Source: CAJXVA01 sp963761755 (GTDB lineage: Bacteria; Myxococcota_A; Polyangia; Nannocystales; Nannocystaceae). Taken from it: a stretch of DNA of 64,000 nucleotides. The number at the start of each line of letters is the position of its first letter. The first letter of the stretch is position 1. Where the stretch lies: assembly GCA_963761755.1 (NCBI GenBank), contig CAVXIC010000008.1, forward strand, positions 821,228 to 885,227, written 5' to 3'. A program made the translations under genes and the position numbers. Below are positions 49,179 to 56,750 of the stretch, piece after piece. The notes beneath the pieces are model-generated. The model was not told where the DNA came from. It saw only the letters and a list, made by a program, of their open reading frames with translations, and did no database searches.

Positions 49179-50270
49179 ATGCAACGCCTTCTCACTTGGT
49201 CTGCGGTCCTTCTTTCGGCTCCGTTCGCACCCGCCTGTGGGGACGACGGTTCTGCAGACACCGACACGAGCGACGACGTCTCGACGACGGGATCGGGAAG
49301 CACGACCGATGCCCCGACGACTCAGGGACCGACGACCCAGACGCCGACGTCGAGTACCTCGCAGGGCAGCTCGAGCACCACGGAGGCAGCTGAGTCGTCG
49401 AGTTCCTCGACTGAGGAAGGTGACTCGAGTTCCTCGACTGGCGGGGCGCTGGACTGTGCTGCCATCGACATGGGTCCTTTTACGCCCAACGTGCAGTTCA
49501 TGCCGTTCAGCGGGAGCGAGGACCTGGCCTTCGACGGGCAGGGGAACCTTGCCGGAAAGAACGGGGAGACGGTGAGCTTGGTGGGCGCTGATGGGGTGGA
49601 GACGATGTCGTTCGCCGACCCCGGTCCCGCGTGGGGGGTTCGGTTCACCGGGGACGGCAACCTGCTCGTCGCGCACTTTCAGACGGGTGTCATCACCTCG
49701 TTCACGCCCGACGGCACCGGTACGCCCTTCGCCACCGGCATTGGTGGCGTCAACGGGCTCTACCCCGACTTCGACGGCAACGTCTGGGTGACCGACGGTG
49801 CGATCGTCGGCCGGTACTCCCCCGAAGGCAGCCTCGAGACGATCGTGGCCAACGCGCCCTCGTCCAACGGCATCGTGTACGATCCGGACCGGAACGCGAT
49901 CTTCTACAGCAGCTACGGCGCCGGCGAGGTGTTCAAGGTCGACATCACCGATGACGGCACTGCAGGCGAGGTGACCTCGCTGAGCCAAGTCGGAGGCGCG
50001 GGATTCGACGGCCTCGTGCTCGACGCGTGCGGGAACCTCTACGCGGTCGCCAACGTGACCGCACGGGTGTATCGACTCCTGCTCGACGAGAACGCCGAGG
50101 CACTCGGAGAGCTGACCGACATCGTCGATGGGCCGATGCTGAACGTGGCCAACGCCCAGTTTGGCCGCGGCGACGGCTTCGAGGCCGACAGCCTGTATGT
50201 CACCGGAAACCCCGGGACGGTGTACCGCCTCGAACTGGGCGTGCCTGGCGCTCCGATCCCGCTGCCGTAG
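49179..50270 (+). CDS. Beta-propeller (SMP-30/NHL-like) lipoprotein
   Basis: A 363-residue protein. After the signal (APFAPAC) comes an ~80-residue Ser/Thr/Gln/Glu linker typical of surface lipoproteins of this group. The rest repeats short propeller-like units: SGSEDLAFDGQGNLAG, WGVRFTGDGNLLVAH, NGLYPDFDGNVWVTD, NGIVYDPDRNAIFYSS, FDGLVLDACGNLYAV. This matches SMP-30/gluconolactonase-type propellers in outline, but no catalytic metal site was confirmed. TACCGT lies seven bases before the ATG. Confidence 0.7.
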   Translation: MQRLLTWSAVLLSAPFAPACGDDGSADTDTSDDVSTTGSGSTTDAPTTQGPTTQTPTSSTSQGSSSTTEAAESSSSSTEEGDSSSSTGGALDCAAIDMGPFTPNVQFMPFSGSEDLAFDGQGNLAGKNGETVSLVGADGVETMSFADPGPAWGVRFTGDGNLLVAHFQTGVITSFTPDGTGTPFATGIGGVNGLYPDFDGNVWVTDGAIVGRYSPEGSLETIVANAPSSNGIVYDPDRNAIFYSSYGAGEVFKVDITDDGTAGEVTSLSQVGGAGFDGLVLDACGNLYAVANVTARVYRLLLDENAEALGELTDIVDGPMLNVANAQFGRGDGFEADSLYVTGNPGTVYRLELGVPGAPIPLP

Positions 50271-50329
50271 ACTCGGCGCATCGCGTGGCAACCCGCGTCT
50301 GAGCGATCGCCTCGGGCGTCCGATTGGCT

Positions 50330-50335
50330 TAGCAT
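50330..50335 (+). promoter_or_regulatory. -10-like TAGCAT, 10 bases before ATG 50346
   Basis: The box overlaps the ATG at 50334, so that codon would lie upstream of the transcript; it points to ATG 50346 as the start of the barrel-cytochrome unit. Confidence 0.45.
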
Positions 50336-50345
50336 GGCGGCCTCG

Positions 50346-51842
50346 ATGTCCTCTCCCGCCATGGTCGGCCGCAGACGTGGTCGAGCGCTGCTCGCTTCGT
50401 GGTCGTTGGCGGGGGCCGCCGCGCTGTGGTCGGGGGCGGCCGCGGCGAGCGAGGTGCGGATGACCTCGCGCAGCGTGGGGGAGGGGTACATGGTGCGGCT
50501 CCCCGGCGAGAACGGACAGCTGGTGGGGCGGCGGCGGCTGGCCCAGTACGTGGGGCTGGGGGTCTACGGGATTCTGCCGCCGCGCGAGTCGGACCAGGCG
50601 CAGCGAGACCCCGACGATGGTCAGCTGCAGGTCGTCGCGTCGATGCGGCTTCGGCATGACTTCGGCACGTTCACCCGGAGCGCCACCGGGCAGGCGCAGG
50701 ACCTGATCGAGTCGCTCGACGGCCGGCAGATCGACCTGCTGTACGGCTACGTCGAGGGGCGCAAGGTCGCGCGCTTCTTCGATTTCAAGATCGGACGCCA
50801 GTTCGAGATGTCCGGGCTGGACTTCTACGCGTTCGACGGCGCTTGGATCCGGGCCAACACGCCGGCCCACGTGGCGGTGGAGGCGTTCGGGGGGCAGCAG
50901 GTCGATGGGACCGCGCTGTTCGGGTTTCCGACCTTCGAGCTCGACGGCACGCAGGGCACGCCCGCCGACAAGTCGCACTCTCCGGTCGTGGGGGCAGCGT
51001 TCTCGCTGTCGGACGTGAACTTCGCCGACGCTCGGTTCGCCTACCGCCGCACCTGGTCGCCGGCGTCGATCAACGCGGACATCCCCGACGTCGGCGGTCC
51101 GCAGGGGGTGGGGACCGTCGTCGACCAGGAGTTCATCAGCGCGTCGGTCGCCCTTCGGCTGGCCAAGGGCAAGCTGTCCCCCTTCGGCGCCGCGCGCTAC
51201 AACCTGGGGGTCTCGCGGCTCGACGACCTCAGCGCCGGGGTGTGGTGGGCGATGACCCAGATGCACACCCTGCGGGCCTACTACCTGCGCACGATCCCCA
51301 CCTTCGACCTGGACTCGATCTTCAACGTGTTCGCGCTGGAGCCCTTCGAGGACATCCGGGTCGTCTACCAGGTGCGCACAGGCCCCAGGTGGACCGTCTA
51401 CAGCCGCTTTCAAGGCCGCTTCTTTCACGCGTCCCCCACCGCGGAGACCGGCCACGAGCCCACCGAGCGGGTCGCCTTCGGTGGGGGTGGCGGGGCAGGG
51501 GCCGAGCTGCGACTGCGGCGGTTCGGGATGCGGATGGACGGCTACGGCCTCGGCGGGGAAGGGGGCCTTCGGGTCGGCGGCAGCGTGGATACCCGGACCC
51601 ACGTGCTCTACGATCGGATCGCAATCGACGCTCGCACCTATGGGCTGTACTACAAGGATGAGTTCGACGAAGCCCGAGAAGGGTACAGCGTGTCGCTCCA
51701 GGCCGGCCCGAACGTCCGCCTGGGGCACGGCGTGTACCTCAATCTGCTGGCCGAGCAGCTCTTCACGCCCTACACGCGCTCGGCGTTCCGGGCCTTTGGC
51801 ATGCTCAGCGTAGACTGGGGCTTCCGGGTGGGTCAGCGATGA
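50346..51842 (+). CDS. Outer-membrane beta-barrel protein coupled to multihaem cytochrome
   Basis: About 498 residues from ATG 50346 (ATG 50334 lies inside the TAGCAT -10-like box and is less likely). A signal peptide ends near GAAAASEV. The rest is built of alternating polar/apolar stretches typical of barrel strands (for example TVYSRFQGRFFHAS, AELRLRRFGMRMDGYGLGG, SVSLQAGPNVRLGHGVYLNLLAEQ) separated by acidic loops. It has no cofactor motif. Its TGA overlaps the cytochrome ATG (ATGA), so a porin-cytochrome complex is inferred. It is shorter than MtrB-type barrels, and no recognised family is claimed. Confidence 0.65.
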   Translation: MSSPAMVGRRRGRALLASWSLAGAAALWSGAAAASEVRMTSRSVGEGYMVRLPGENGQLVGRRRLAQYVGLGVYGILPPRESDQAQRDPDDGQLQVVASMRLRHDFGTFTRSATGQAQDLIESLDGRQIDLLYGYVEGRKVARFFDFKIGRQFEMSGLDFYAFDGAWIRANTPAHVAVEAFGGQQVDGTALFGFPTFELDGTQGTPADKSHSPVVGAAFSLSDVNFADARFAYRRTWSPASINADIPDVGGPQGVGTVVDQEFISASVALRLAKGKLSPFGAARYNLGVSRLDDLSAGVWWAMTQMHTLRAYYLRTIPTFDLDSIFNVFALEPFEDIRVVYQVRTGPRWTVYSRFQGRFFHASPTAETGHEPTERVAFGGGGGAGAELRLRRFGMRMDGYGLGGEGGLRVGGSVDTRTHVLYDRIAIDARTYGLYYKDEFDEAREGYSVSLQAGPNVRLGHGVYLNLLAEQLFTPYTRSAFRAFGMLSVDWGFRVGQR

Positions 51843-53158
51843 AACTACGCAGCGGATCGACGTGGGTGCTGCTGTGGTCGCTGCTGTTCGTGGCCGTGGT
51901 CTGCTTCGAGCACGCGCTCACCGTTCACGCCGCGCCCCAGGAGCCCACGACGACGGCCCCCATGGGTCGCACGCCCACCATGGTCGGCGGCGGCAACGGG
52001 CCGCGAGCGCGCGCCAACATTCCCAGCACCGTGGGCGTCATGCATGGGCCCACCCGCCTCGGATCCGCCGTCTATCCGCAGCAGGACATCCCGATCAAGT
52101 TCGACCATGGCCAGCACCTGAAGCTGGGCATGGACTGCCTGCAGTGCCACACCGGGATCGACGCCTCCAGGCGCGCCTCGGAGAACAACTTTCCGCGCGG
52201 CAAGGCGTGCGACGGCTGCCACGGTCCGCAGCATCCAAAGCCGCAGTCCGAACCGGCCAAGTGCGCGCTGTGCCACACCGCGGTCGATGACGGCGGCCAC
52301 GTCACCGCGGGCCTGCGCGCGCCTCGGCCCATGCTGGTGTTCAACCACGCGCTGCACGACAAGGCCGGCTCGGACTGCGAGGACTGCCACGGCGACATGA
52401 GCAAGGTTCGGCTCGCGACCGTCCTGCAGCTCCCCGACGAGCAGAGCTGCCTGAGCTGCCACGATGGATTTGGCGCGACCAATGCCTGCAGCGCCTGTCA
52501 CCCCACCGAATCCTCGGGGCGCCTTCAGGTGCGCCAGATCGATGACCGCAGCATGCCCGCGCTGGTGCCCCGCGACGACAACGCCTGGGGCGCGGCGCAC
52601 GACCTGGCCTTCGTCGAAGACCACGCCCACATCAGCAAGGCCAACCCCGCGCTGTGCCAGTCGTGCCACGACGAGAGCTTCTGCACCGACTGCCACGCCG
52701 GCGCGATCCGGCCGATGCGGATCCACAGCGGCGACTACATCAACGTGCACGCCCTCGACGCCCGGGCGCAGACCCAAAACTGCCAGTCGTGCCACCGCAC
52801 CCAGAGCTTCTGCCTGGGCTGCCACGAGCGCATGGGCTTCGACCGCGAGCCGGGCAGCGCCTTCGCGGTCGGAGGCTCGCTCTCCTTCCACCCCGAGGGC
52901 TGGGCCGGCCCCGCTGGCATGCCGCAGGCCCACGCCCACGCCGCGCAGCGCAACATGTCCGCCTGCGCCAGCTGCCACACCGAGGACAGCTGCTTGGCGT
53001 GTCACGCCACCGCCGGCGGCCCGCTGGGCGGCCTGGGGGCCAACCCCCACGGCACCCGCTTCCGGGACTCGGCGCGATGCAACGCGCTGGCGACCCGGAA
53101 CCGCCGGGTGTGCCTCAAGTGCCACGCACCCGGCGATCCTCAGCTGGACTGCTTGTAG
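51839..53158 (+). CDS. 13-haem c-type cytochrome
   Basis: A 439-residue protein with a signal peptide ending near LTVHA-A. Thirteen C-x-x-C-H haem sites are spread through the mature chain, starting DCLQCH, ACDGCH, KCALCH, DCEDCH and ending VCLKCH. Extra His residues near sites (KFDHGQH, VFNHALH, INVHALD) could be distal ligands, suggesting bis-His haems. With no membrane helix or lipobox beyond the signal it is probably periplasmic or barrel-inserted. The start overlaps the barrel gene stop. It resembles cytochrome c3/c7-like electron carriers; the electron partner is unknown. Confidence 0.93.
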   Translation: MKLRSGSTWVLLWSLLFVAVVCFEHALTVHAAPQEPTTTAPMGRTPTMVGGGNGPRARANIPSTVGVMHGPTRLGSAVYPQQDIPIKFDHGQHLKLGMDCLQCHTGIDASRRASENNFPRGKACDGCHGPQHPKPQSEPAKCALCHTAVDDGGHVTAGLRAPRPMLVFNHALHDKAGSDCEDCHGDMSKVRLATVLQLPDEQSCLSCHDGFGATNACSACHPTESSGRLQVRQIDDRSMPALVPRDDNAWGAAHDLAFVEDHAHISKANPALCQSCHDESFCTDCHAGAIRPMRIHSGDYINVHALDARAQTQNCQSCHRTQSFCLGCHERMGFDREPGSAFAVGGSLSFHPEGWAGPAGMPQAHAHAAQRNMSACASCHTEDSCLACHATAGGPLGGLGANPHGTRFRDSARCNALATRNRRVCLKCHAPGDPQLDCL

Positions 53159-53186
53159 CCGAGCCGGACCGGGTCCGAGCCGGTGC

Positions 53187-53678
53187 TCACTCCGAGGAGT
53201 AGACCGTGAAGATCTCGACCTCGGTCATCGCGATCAGTCGGTAGCGCTTCCCCGCGTCGATCCGCAGGGGCCCCGCCGGCATGAGCTCGACCCGGTCGAC
53301 CTCATCGCCATCGTCGACCTCGAGCACCGCGCGGCCGCCGGTGAGCATCACGTGCATGTCGCGGCGATTCGAGGTCGCGACCGGGACGCTCTTGCCCTCT
53401 TTGACCCGCAGCACCGTCGTCACGAACCCCTCACCCTTGGCCCAGACGAAGGCGCCCCCGAAGGTCTTGGGCACGAAGGGGGGCCCGAACTCGTCGACGA
53501 GTTCGTCGTCCTGACCGTCGGCGCCGTCATCGGAGGCCGCGTCGAGGGTCGTTTCGTCCTCGTCTCGCTTGGCGTGCTTGGCATGCTCGGCATGCTCGGC
53601 ATGCTCGGGGTGGCCCTGTTCCGCCGCGGTCGAGGGCGAATCGGCGGAGGGTGCCGCGGGCTGCTCGGGCTCGGACAT
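53187..53678 (-). CDS. Small cupin-domain protein
   Basis: A 163-residue protein. The N-terminal ~65 residues are acidic and low-complexity with a HAEHAEHAKHAK repeat. The remainder is a small cupin barrel (KTFGGAFVWAKGEGFVTTVLRVKEGKSVPVATS, DMHVMLTGGRAVLEVDDGDE, AGPLRIDAGKRYRLIAMTEVEIFTVY). The usual metal-binding His pair of cupin motif 1 is not evident, so activity is doubtful. No signal peptide, thus cytoplasmic. TACTGT lies seven bases before ATG 53678. Confidence 0.7.
   Translation of the reverse strand: MSEPEQPAAPSADSPSTAAEQGHPEHAEHAEHAKHAKRDEDETTLDAASDDGADGQDDELVDEFGPPFVPKTFGGAFVWAKGEGFVTTVLRVKEGKSVPVATSNRRDMHVMLTGGRAVLEVDDGDEVDRVELMPAGPLRIDAGKRYRLIAMTEVEIFTVYSSE
53571..53610 (-). 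repeat. 9-base tandem repeat in the cupin gene
   Basis: Four to five near copies of a catgctcgg-type unit, coding HAE/HAK triplets in the acidic N-terminal region of the cupin protein. Confidence 0.75.
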
Positions 53679-53685
53679 CGGCGAG

Positions 53686-53691
53686 ACAGTA
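53686..53691 (-). promoter_or_regulatory. -10-like TACTGT, 7 bases before ATG 53678
   Basis: TAnnnT box before the cupin gene, within the 31-base gap after the Asp-repeat lipoprotein gene. Confidence 0.5.
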
Positions 53692-53709
53692 CCACGACCG
53701 GGGGCGCGC

Positions 53710-54780
53710 TCAGCCCTTGGGTTTTTGCACGCCAGGCTTTTGGACCGCCGGCTTCGTGGGCGCGGTCGGAGAGGCCGGTGCCCCCTCCGCCGCATCGTCG
53801 TTCTTCGCGTCCTTGGCGTCCTTGGCGTTCTTGTCGTTCTTGTCGTTCTTGGGGAGCGACTTGGCCTCGCCGGTGTCGACGGTGGGAGCCTCGCCGGCGC
53901 CCGCCTTGGGCTTGAGCGAGTCGCCGCCGGTACGCTCGGGTGCCGACGTCGCTGGCTTCGGAGCGTCCTTGGCGGTCTCCTCCCCGGACGCGTCGCCTTC
54001 GCCGTCGCCTTCGCCTTCACCGGCCTCCTCGACGAACTCGCCGGTCCCGACCCCGGGCATGTCGGCGGGGGCGCTCGCCTCCTTGCGGATCGCCTCGGCC
54101 TCCCGGGCCCGCCGCGCGGCGTCGTGGTCCCACTGGTCGACCCGGCCATCGCCGTTGACGTCGTAGCCGATCCGATCGACCCGGCCCGCGACGTAGTAGG
54201 CGAACATGTCCGCCCGGCCGTCCCCGTCTCGATCCGTCTCGATGCGCAGCAGCCGGCCCTTGTCATACCGCCGCCACGCGTCCACGAAGCCGTCGCGGTT
54301 GGTGTCCTGCTCGTCCAGGACGAGCTTTCCATCCTTGAACGTGCGTCCGATGTCGATGCGCCCGTCGTAGTCGAGGTCGAACTGCTCGCGGGCCAGGACG
54401 CCCTTTTCGTCGTAGTGGAAGTACGCGTCGAGGCGTCCGTCGAAGTTGAAGTCGGCCTGGCGACAGCTCAGCGTGGTGCCGGTCTCGGCATACAGCGAGA
54501 CCAGATCGGCGCGGCCGTCGTGGTTGAGGTCCTGCTGGTCGGCGCGGTGTCCCTGCATGGCACACCGCGTGTCGTCGACCCGAAGCGCCCGGAGGTTGGG
54601 ATTGGCGGCTTGCGGCGCAGATTGCGAGTCTTCGTTGGCCTCGTCGGGGGAGGTGGTCTCCTTGGCGCCCTTCTTCTTGCTGGCACACCCTGGGGCCACC
54701 GCCAGCGGCACTGCCAAGCCCAGGGCCCACAAGGCGGCCATGGGGGCGGGGGAGGGGGGCGAGAAACGGCGAAACCGCAC
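53710..54780 (-). CDS. Lipoprotein with Asp-rich calcium-loop repeats
   Basis: A 356-residue protein. A lipoprotein signal (LAVAPGC) is followed by about six repeats with D-x-[DN]-x-D-G-x-x-D (DLNHDGRADLVS, DFNFDGRLDAYF, DLDYDGRIDIGR, DTNRDGFVDAWR, DRDGDGRADMFA, DVNGDGRVDQWD). These suggest calcium-binding surface repeats. The C-terminal ~150 residues are low complexity, including an Asn/Asp/Lys/Ala run. Starts at GTG 54780 with TACAGT six bases upstream; divergent from lepA. Confidence 0.75.
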   Translation of the reverse strand: MRFRRFSPPSPAPMAALWALGLAVPLAVAPGCASKKKGAKETTSPDEANEDSQSAPQAANPNLRALRVDDTRCAMQGHRADQQDLNHDGRADLVSLYAETGTTLSCRQADFNFDGRLDAYFHYDEKGVLAREQFDLDYDGRIDIGRTFKDGKLVLDEQDTNRDGFVDAWRRYDKGRLLRIETDRDGDGRADMFAYYVAGRVDRIGYDVNGDGRVDQWDHDAARRAREAEAIRKEASAPADMPGVGTGEFVEEAGEGEGDGEGDASGEETAKDAPKPATSAPERTGGDSLKPKAGAGEAPTVDTGEAKSLPKNDKNDKNAKDAKDAKNDDAAEGAPASPTAPTKPAVQKPGVQKPKG

Positions 54781-54786
54781 GCTGTG

Positions 54787-54792
54787 ACTGTA
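54787..54792 (-). promoter_or_regulatory. -10-like TACAGT, 6 bases before GTG 54780
   Basis: TAnnnT box for the Asp-repeat lipoprotein in the 60-base divergent region shared with lepA. Confidence 0.5.
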
Positions 54793-54826
54793 GATGGGTG
54801 AGGATGCGTCGGCAAGCGCCGAGGAC

Positions 54827-54832
54827 TATGGT
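54827..54832 (+). promoter_or_regulatory. -10-like TATGGT, 8 bases before GTG 54841
   Basis: TAnnnT box in front of lepA. Its spacing favours the GTG at 54841 as a leaderless start over ATG 54874. Confidence 0.5.
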
Positions 54833-54840
54833 AGTCGGCC

Positions 54841-56709
54841 GTGCGCGGCCCAAATCGGCCGGCTCCCGACCCCATGAACGCTCGCGACAAGACCCCGGCG
54901 GTCCCGACCGCCCCCGAGAACCGGCTCATCCGCACGTTCTGCATCATCGCCCACATCGACCACGGCAAGAGCACGCTGGCCGACCGCCTGATGGAGCACA
55001 CGGGTCTGCTCGGAGAGCGGGACAAACAGGCCCAGTACCTCGACCGGATGGACATCGAGCGGGAGCGGGGCATCACGATCAAGGCCCAGACCGTGCGCAT
55101 GGGCTTCAAGGCCGCCGACGGCGAGACCTACGAGTTCAACCTGATCGACACCCCCGGACACGTAGACTTCGGCTACGAGGTCTCGCGCAGCCTCAAGGCC
55201 TGCGAGGGCGCGCTGCTGGTCGTCGACGCCGCGCAGGGTGTCGAAGCCCAGACGCTGGCCAACGTCTACCTGGCGCTCGACGGCGACCTCGAGATCATTC
55301 CGATCATCAACAAGATCGATCTTCCCTCGGCCGACCCCGACCGGGTGGCCGACGAGATCGAGCAGATGGTCGGGCTCGACGCCTCCGAGGCGCTGCACTG
55401 CAGCGCCAAGAGCGGCATCGGCATCGCGGAGATCCTGCAGGCGATCGTCGACAAGATTCCCGCCCCGACCTCCGACCGAGAGGCGCCGCTGCGGGCGCTG
55501 ATCGTCGACAGCTGGTGGGACGCCTACCGCGGCGTCATCTCGATCGTTCGGGTGTTCTCCGGGCGCCTGCAACCCGGCGCCCGGATTCGCATGATGTCCA
55601 GCGGCAAGGCCTACGACACCCTCAGCGTCGGGGTCTTTGCGCCGGACATGACCGAGCTGACGCAGATCGCCGCCGGCGAGGTCGGCTACCTGGTCGCGGG
55701 GCTCAAGGACGTCAAGGACGCCAAGGTCGGCGACACGGTGGTCGACGCCTCGGAGCTCAACCCCACCGCGCTCGCGGGGTTCAAGGACGTCATGCCGATG
55801 GTCTTCGCCGGCGTCTTCCCCACCGACAACGCCGACTACCCGGCGCTGCGGGACGCCCTGGGCAAGCTGACCCTCAACGACGCCGCGGTGACCTACCAGC
55901 CCGAGACCTCCGAAGCGCTCGGCTTCGGCTTCCGGCTGGGCTTCTTGGGCCTGCTGCACATGGAGATCGTCCAGGAGCGGCTGGAGCGGGAGTACGACCT
56001 CGACCTCATCACCACCGCCCCGAGCGTCATGTACCACGTGCACATGAAGGACGGCACGATGGCGGAGGTCGACAACCCCTCGCACTTCCCCGAGCTGGGC
56101 GGGTACGACTATATCGAGGAGCCCATCATCCTGGGCCGCATCCAGGTGCCGCAGGAGCACGTCGGCACGGTCATCAAGCTGTGCGAGGAGCGGCGCGGCA
56201 CCCAAAAGGACCTCGCCTACCTCACCGAGACCCGCATCCAGCTCACCTACGAGCTGCCGCTGGCCGAGGTGGTGTTCGGCTTCTTCGATCAGCTCAAGAG
56301 CCGCAGCCGCGGCTACGCCAGCTTGGACTACGAGCCCGGCGGCTACCGACGCGCCGACCTGGTGCGGCTCGATCTCCTCGTCAACGGCGAGCACGTCGAT
56401 GCGCTGAGCCTCATCACCCACCGGGAGACCTCGTACTATCGAGGCCGGGACCTGTGCGTGAAGATGAAGGAGCTGGTGCCCCGGCAGCAGTTCGAGGTGG
56501 CCATCCAGGCCGCGATCGGTACGCGGGTGATCGCCCGGACGACCGTCAAGGCGATGCGCAAGAACGTCACGGCCAAGTGCTACGGCGGCGACATCTCGCG
56601 AAAGCGGAAGCTGCTGGAGAAACAAAAGAAGGGAAAGAAGCGTCTCAAGGCCATTGGGAACGTGGAGATCCCTCAAGCCGCGTTCCACGCAGTCCTCAGT
56701 CTCGAGTGA
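54841..56709 (+). CDS. lepA: Translation elongation factor 4 (LepA)
   Basis: A 622-residue GTPase, or 611 from ATG 54874. G motifs: AHIDHGKSTLADRL, DTPGHVDFGYEVSRS, NKIDLPSADPDR. The LepA-specific C-terminal domain runs to the end with TVKAMRKNVTAKCYGGDISRKRKLLEKQK. It back-translocates or remodels stalled ribosomes. GTG 54841 is preferred since TATGGT lies eight bases before it, fitting the leaderless pattern seen here; family members usually start near ATG 54874. Followed 41 bases later by lepB, the classic lepA-lepB order. Confidence 0.95.
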   Translation: MRGPNRPAPDPMNARDKTPAVPTAPENRLIRTFCIIAHIDHGKSTLADRLMEHTGLLGERDKQAQYLDRMDIERERGITIKAQTVRMGFKAADGETYEFNLIDTPGHVDFGYEVSRSLKACEGALLVVDAAQGVEAQTLANVYLALDGDLEIIPIINKIDLPSADPDRVADEIEQMVGLDASEALHCSAKSGIGIAEILQAIVDKIPAPTSDREAPLRALIVDSWWDAYRGVISIVRVFSGRLQPGARIRMMSSGKAYDTLSVGVFAPDMTELTQIAAGEVGYLVAGLKDVKDAKVGDTVVDASELNPTALAGFKDVMPMVFAGVFPTDNADYPALRDALGKLTLNDAAVTYQPETSEALGFGFRLGFLGLLHMEIVQERLEREYDLDLITTAPSVMYHVHMKDGTMAEVDNPSHFPELGGYDYIEEPIILGRIQVPQEHVGTVIKLCEERRGTQKDLAYLTETRIQLTYELPLAEVVFGFFDQLKSRSRGYASLDYEPGGYRRADLVRLDLLVNGEHVDALSLITHRETSYYRGRDLCVKMKELVPRQQFEVAIQAAIGTRVIARTTVKAMRKNVTAKCYGGDISRKRKLLEKQKKGKKRLKAIGNVEIPQAAFHAVLSLE

Positions 56710-56735
56710 ACTGCTGAGCCCCGCCGGGAATCCGC

Positions 56736-56741
56736 TAGAGT
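56736..56741 (+). promoter_or_regulatory. -10-like TAGAGT, 9 bases before TTG 56751
   Basis: TAnnnT box between lepA and lepB. It supports the unusual TTG start and implies lepB can be transcribed apart from lepA. Confidence 0.4.
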
Positions 56742-56750
56742 AGGTGCAGC

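Noticed and set aside
47694..51728. 1344-codon minus-strand open frame
   Set aside because: Runs antisense across four plus-strand genes with real motifs; low-complexity translation.
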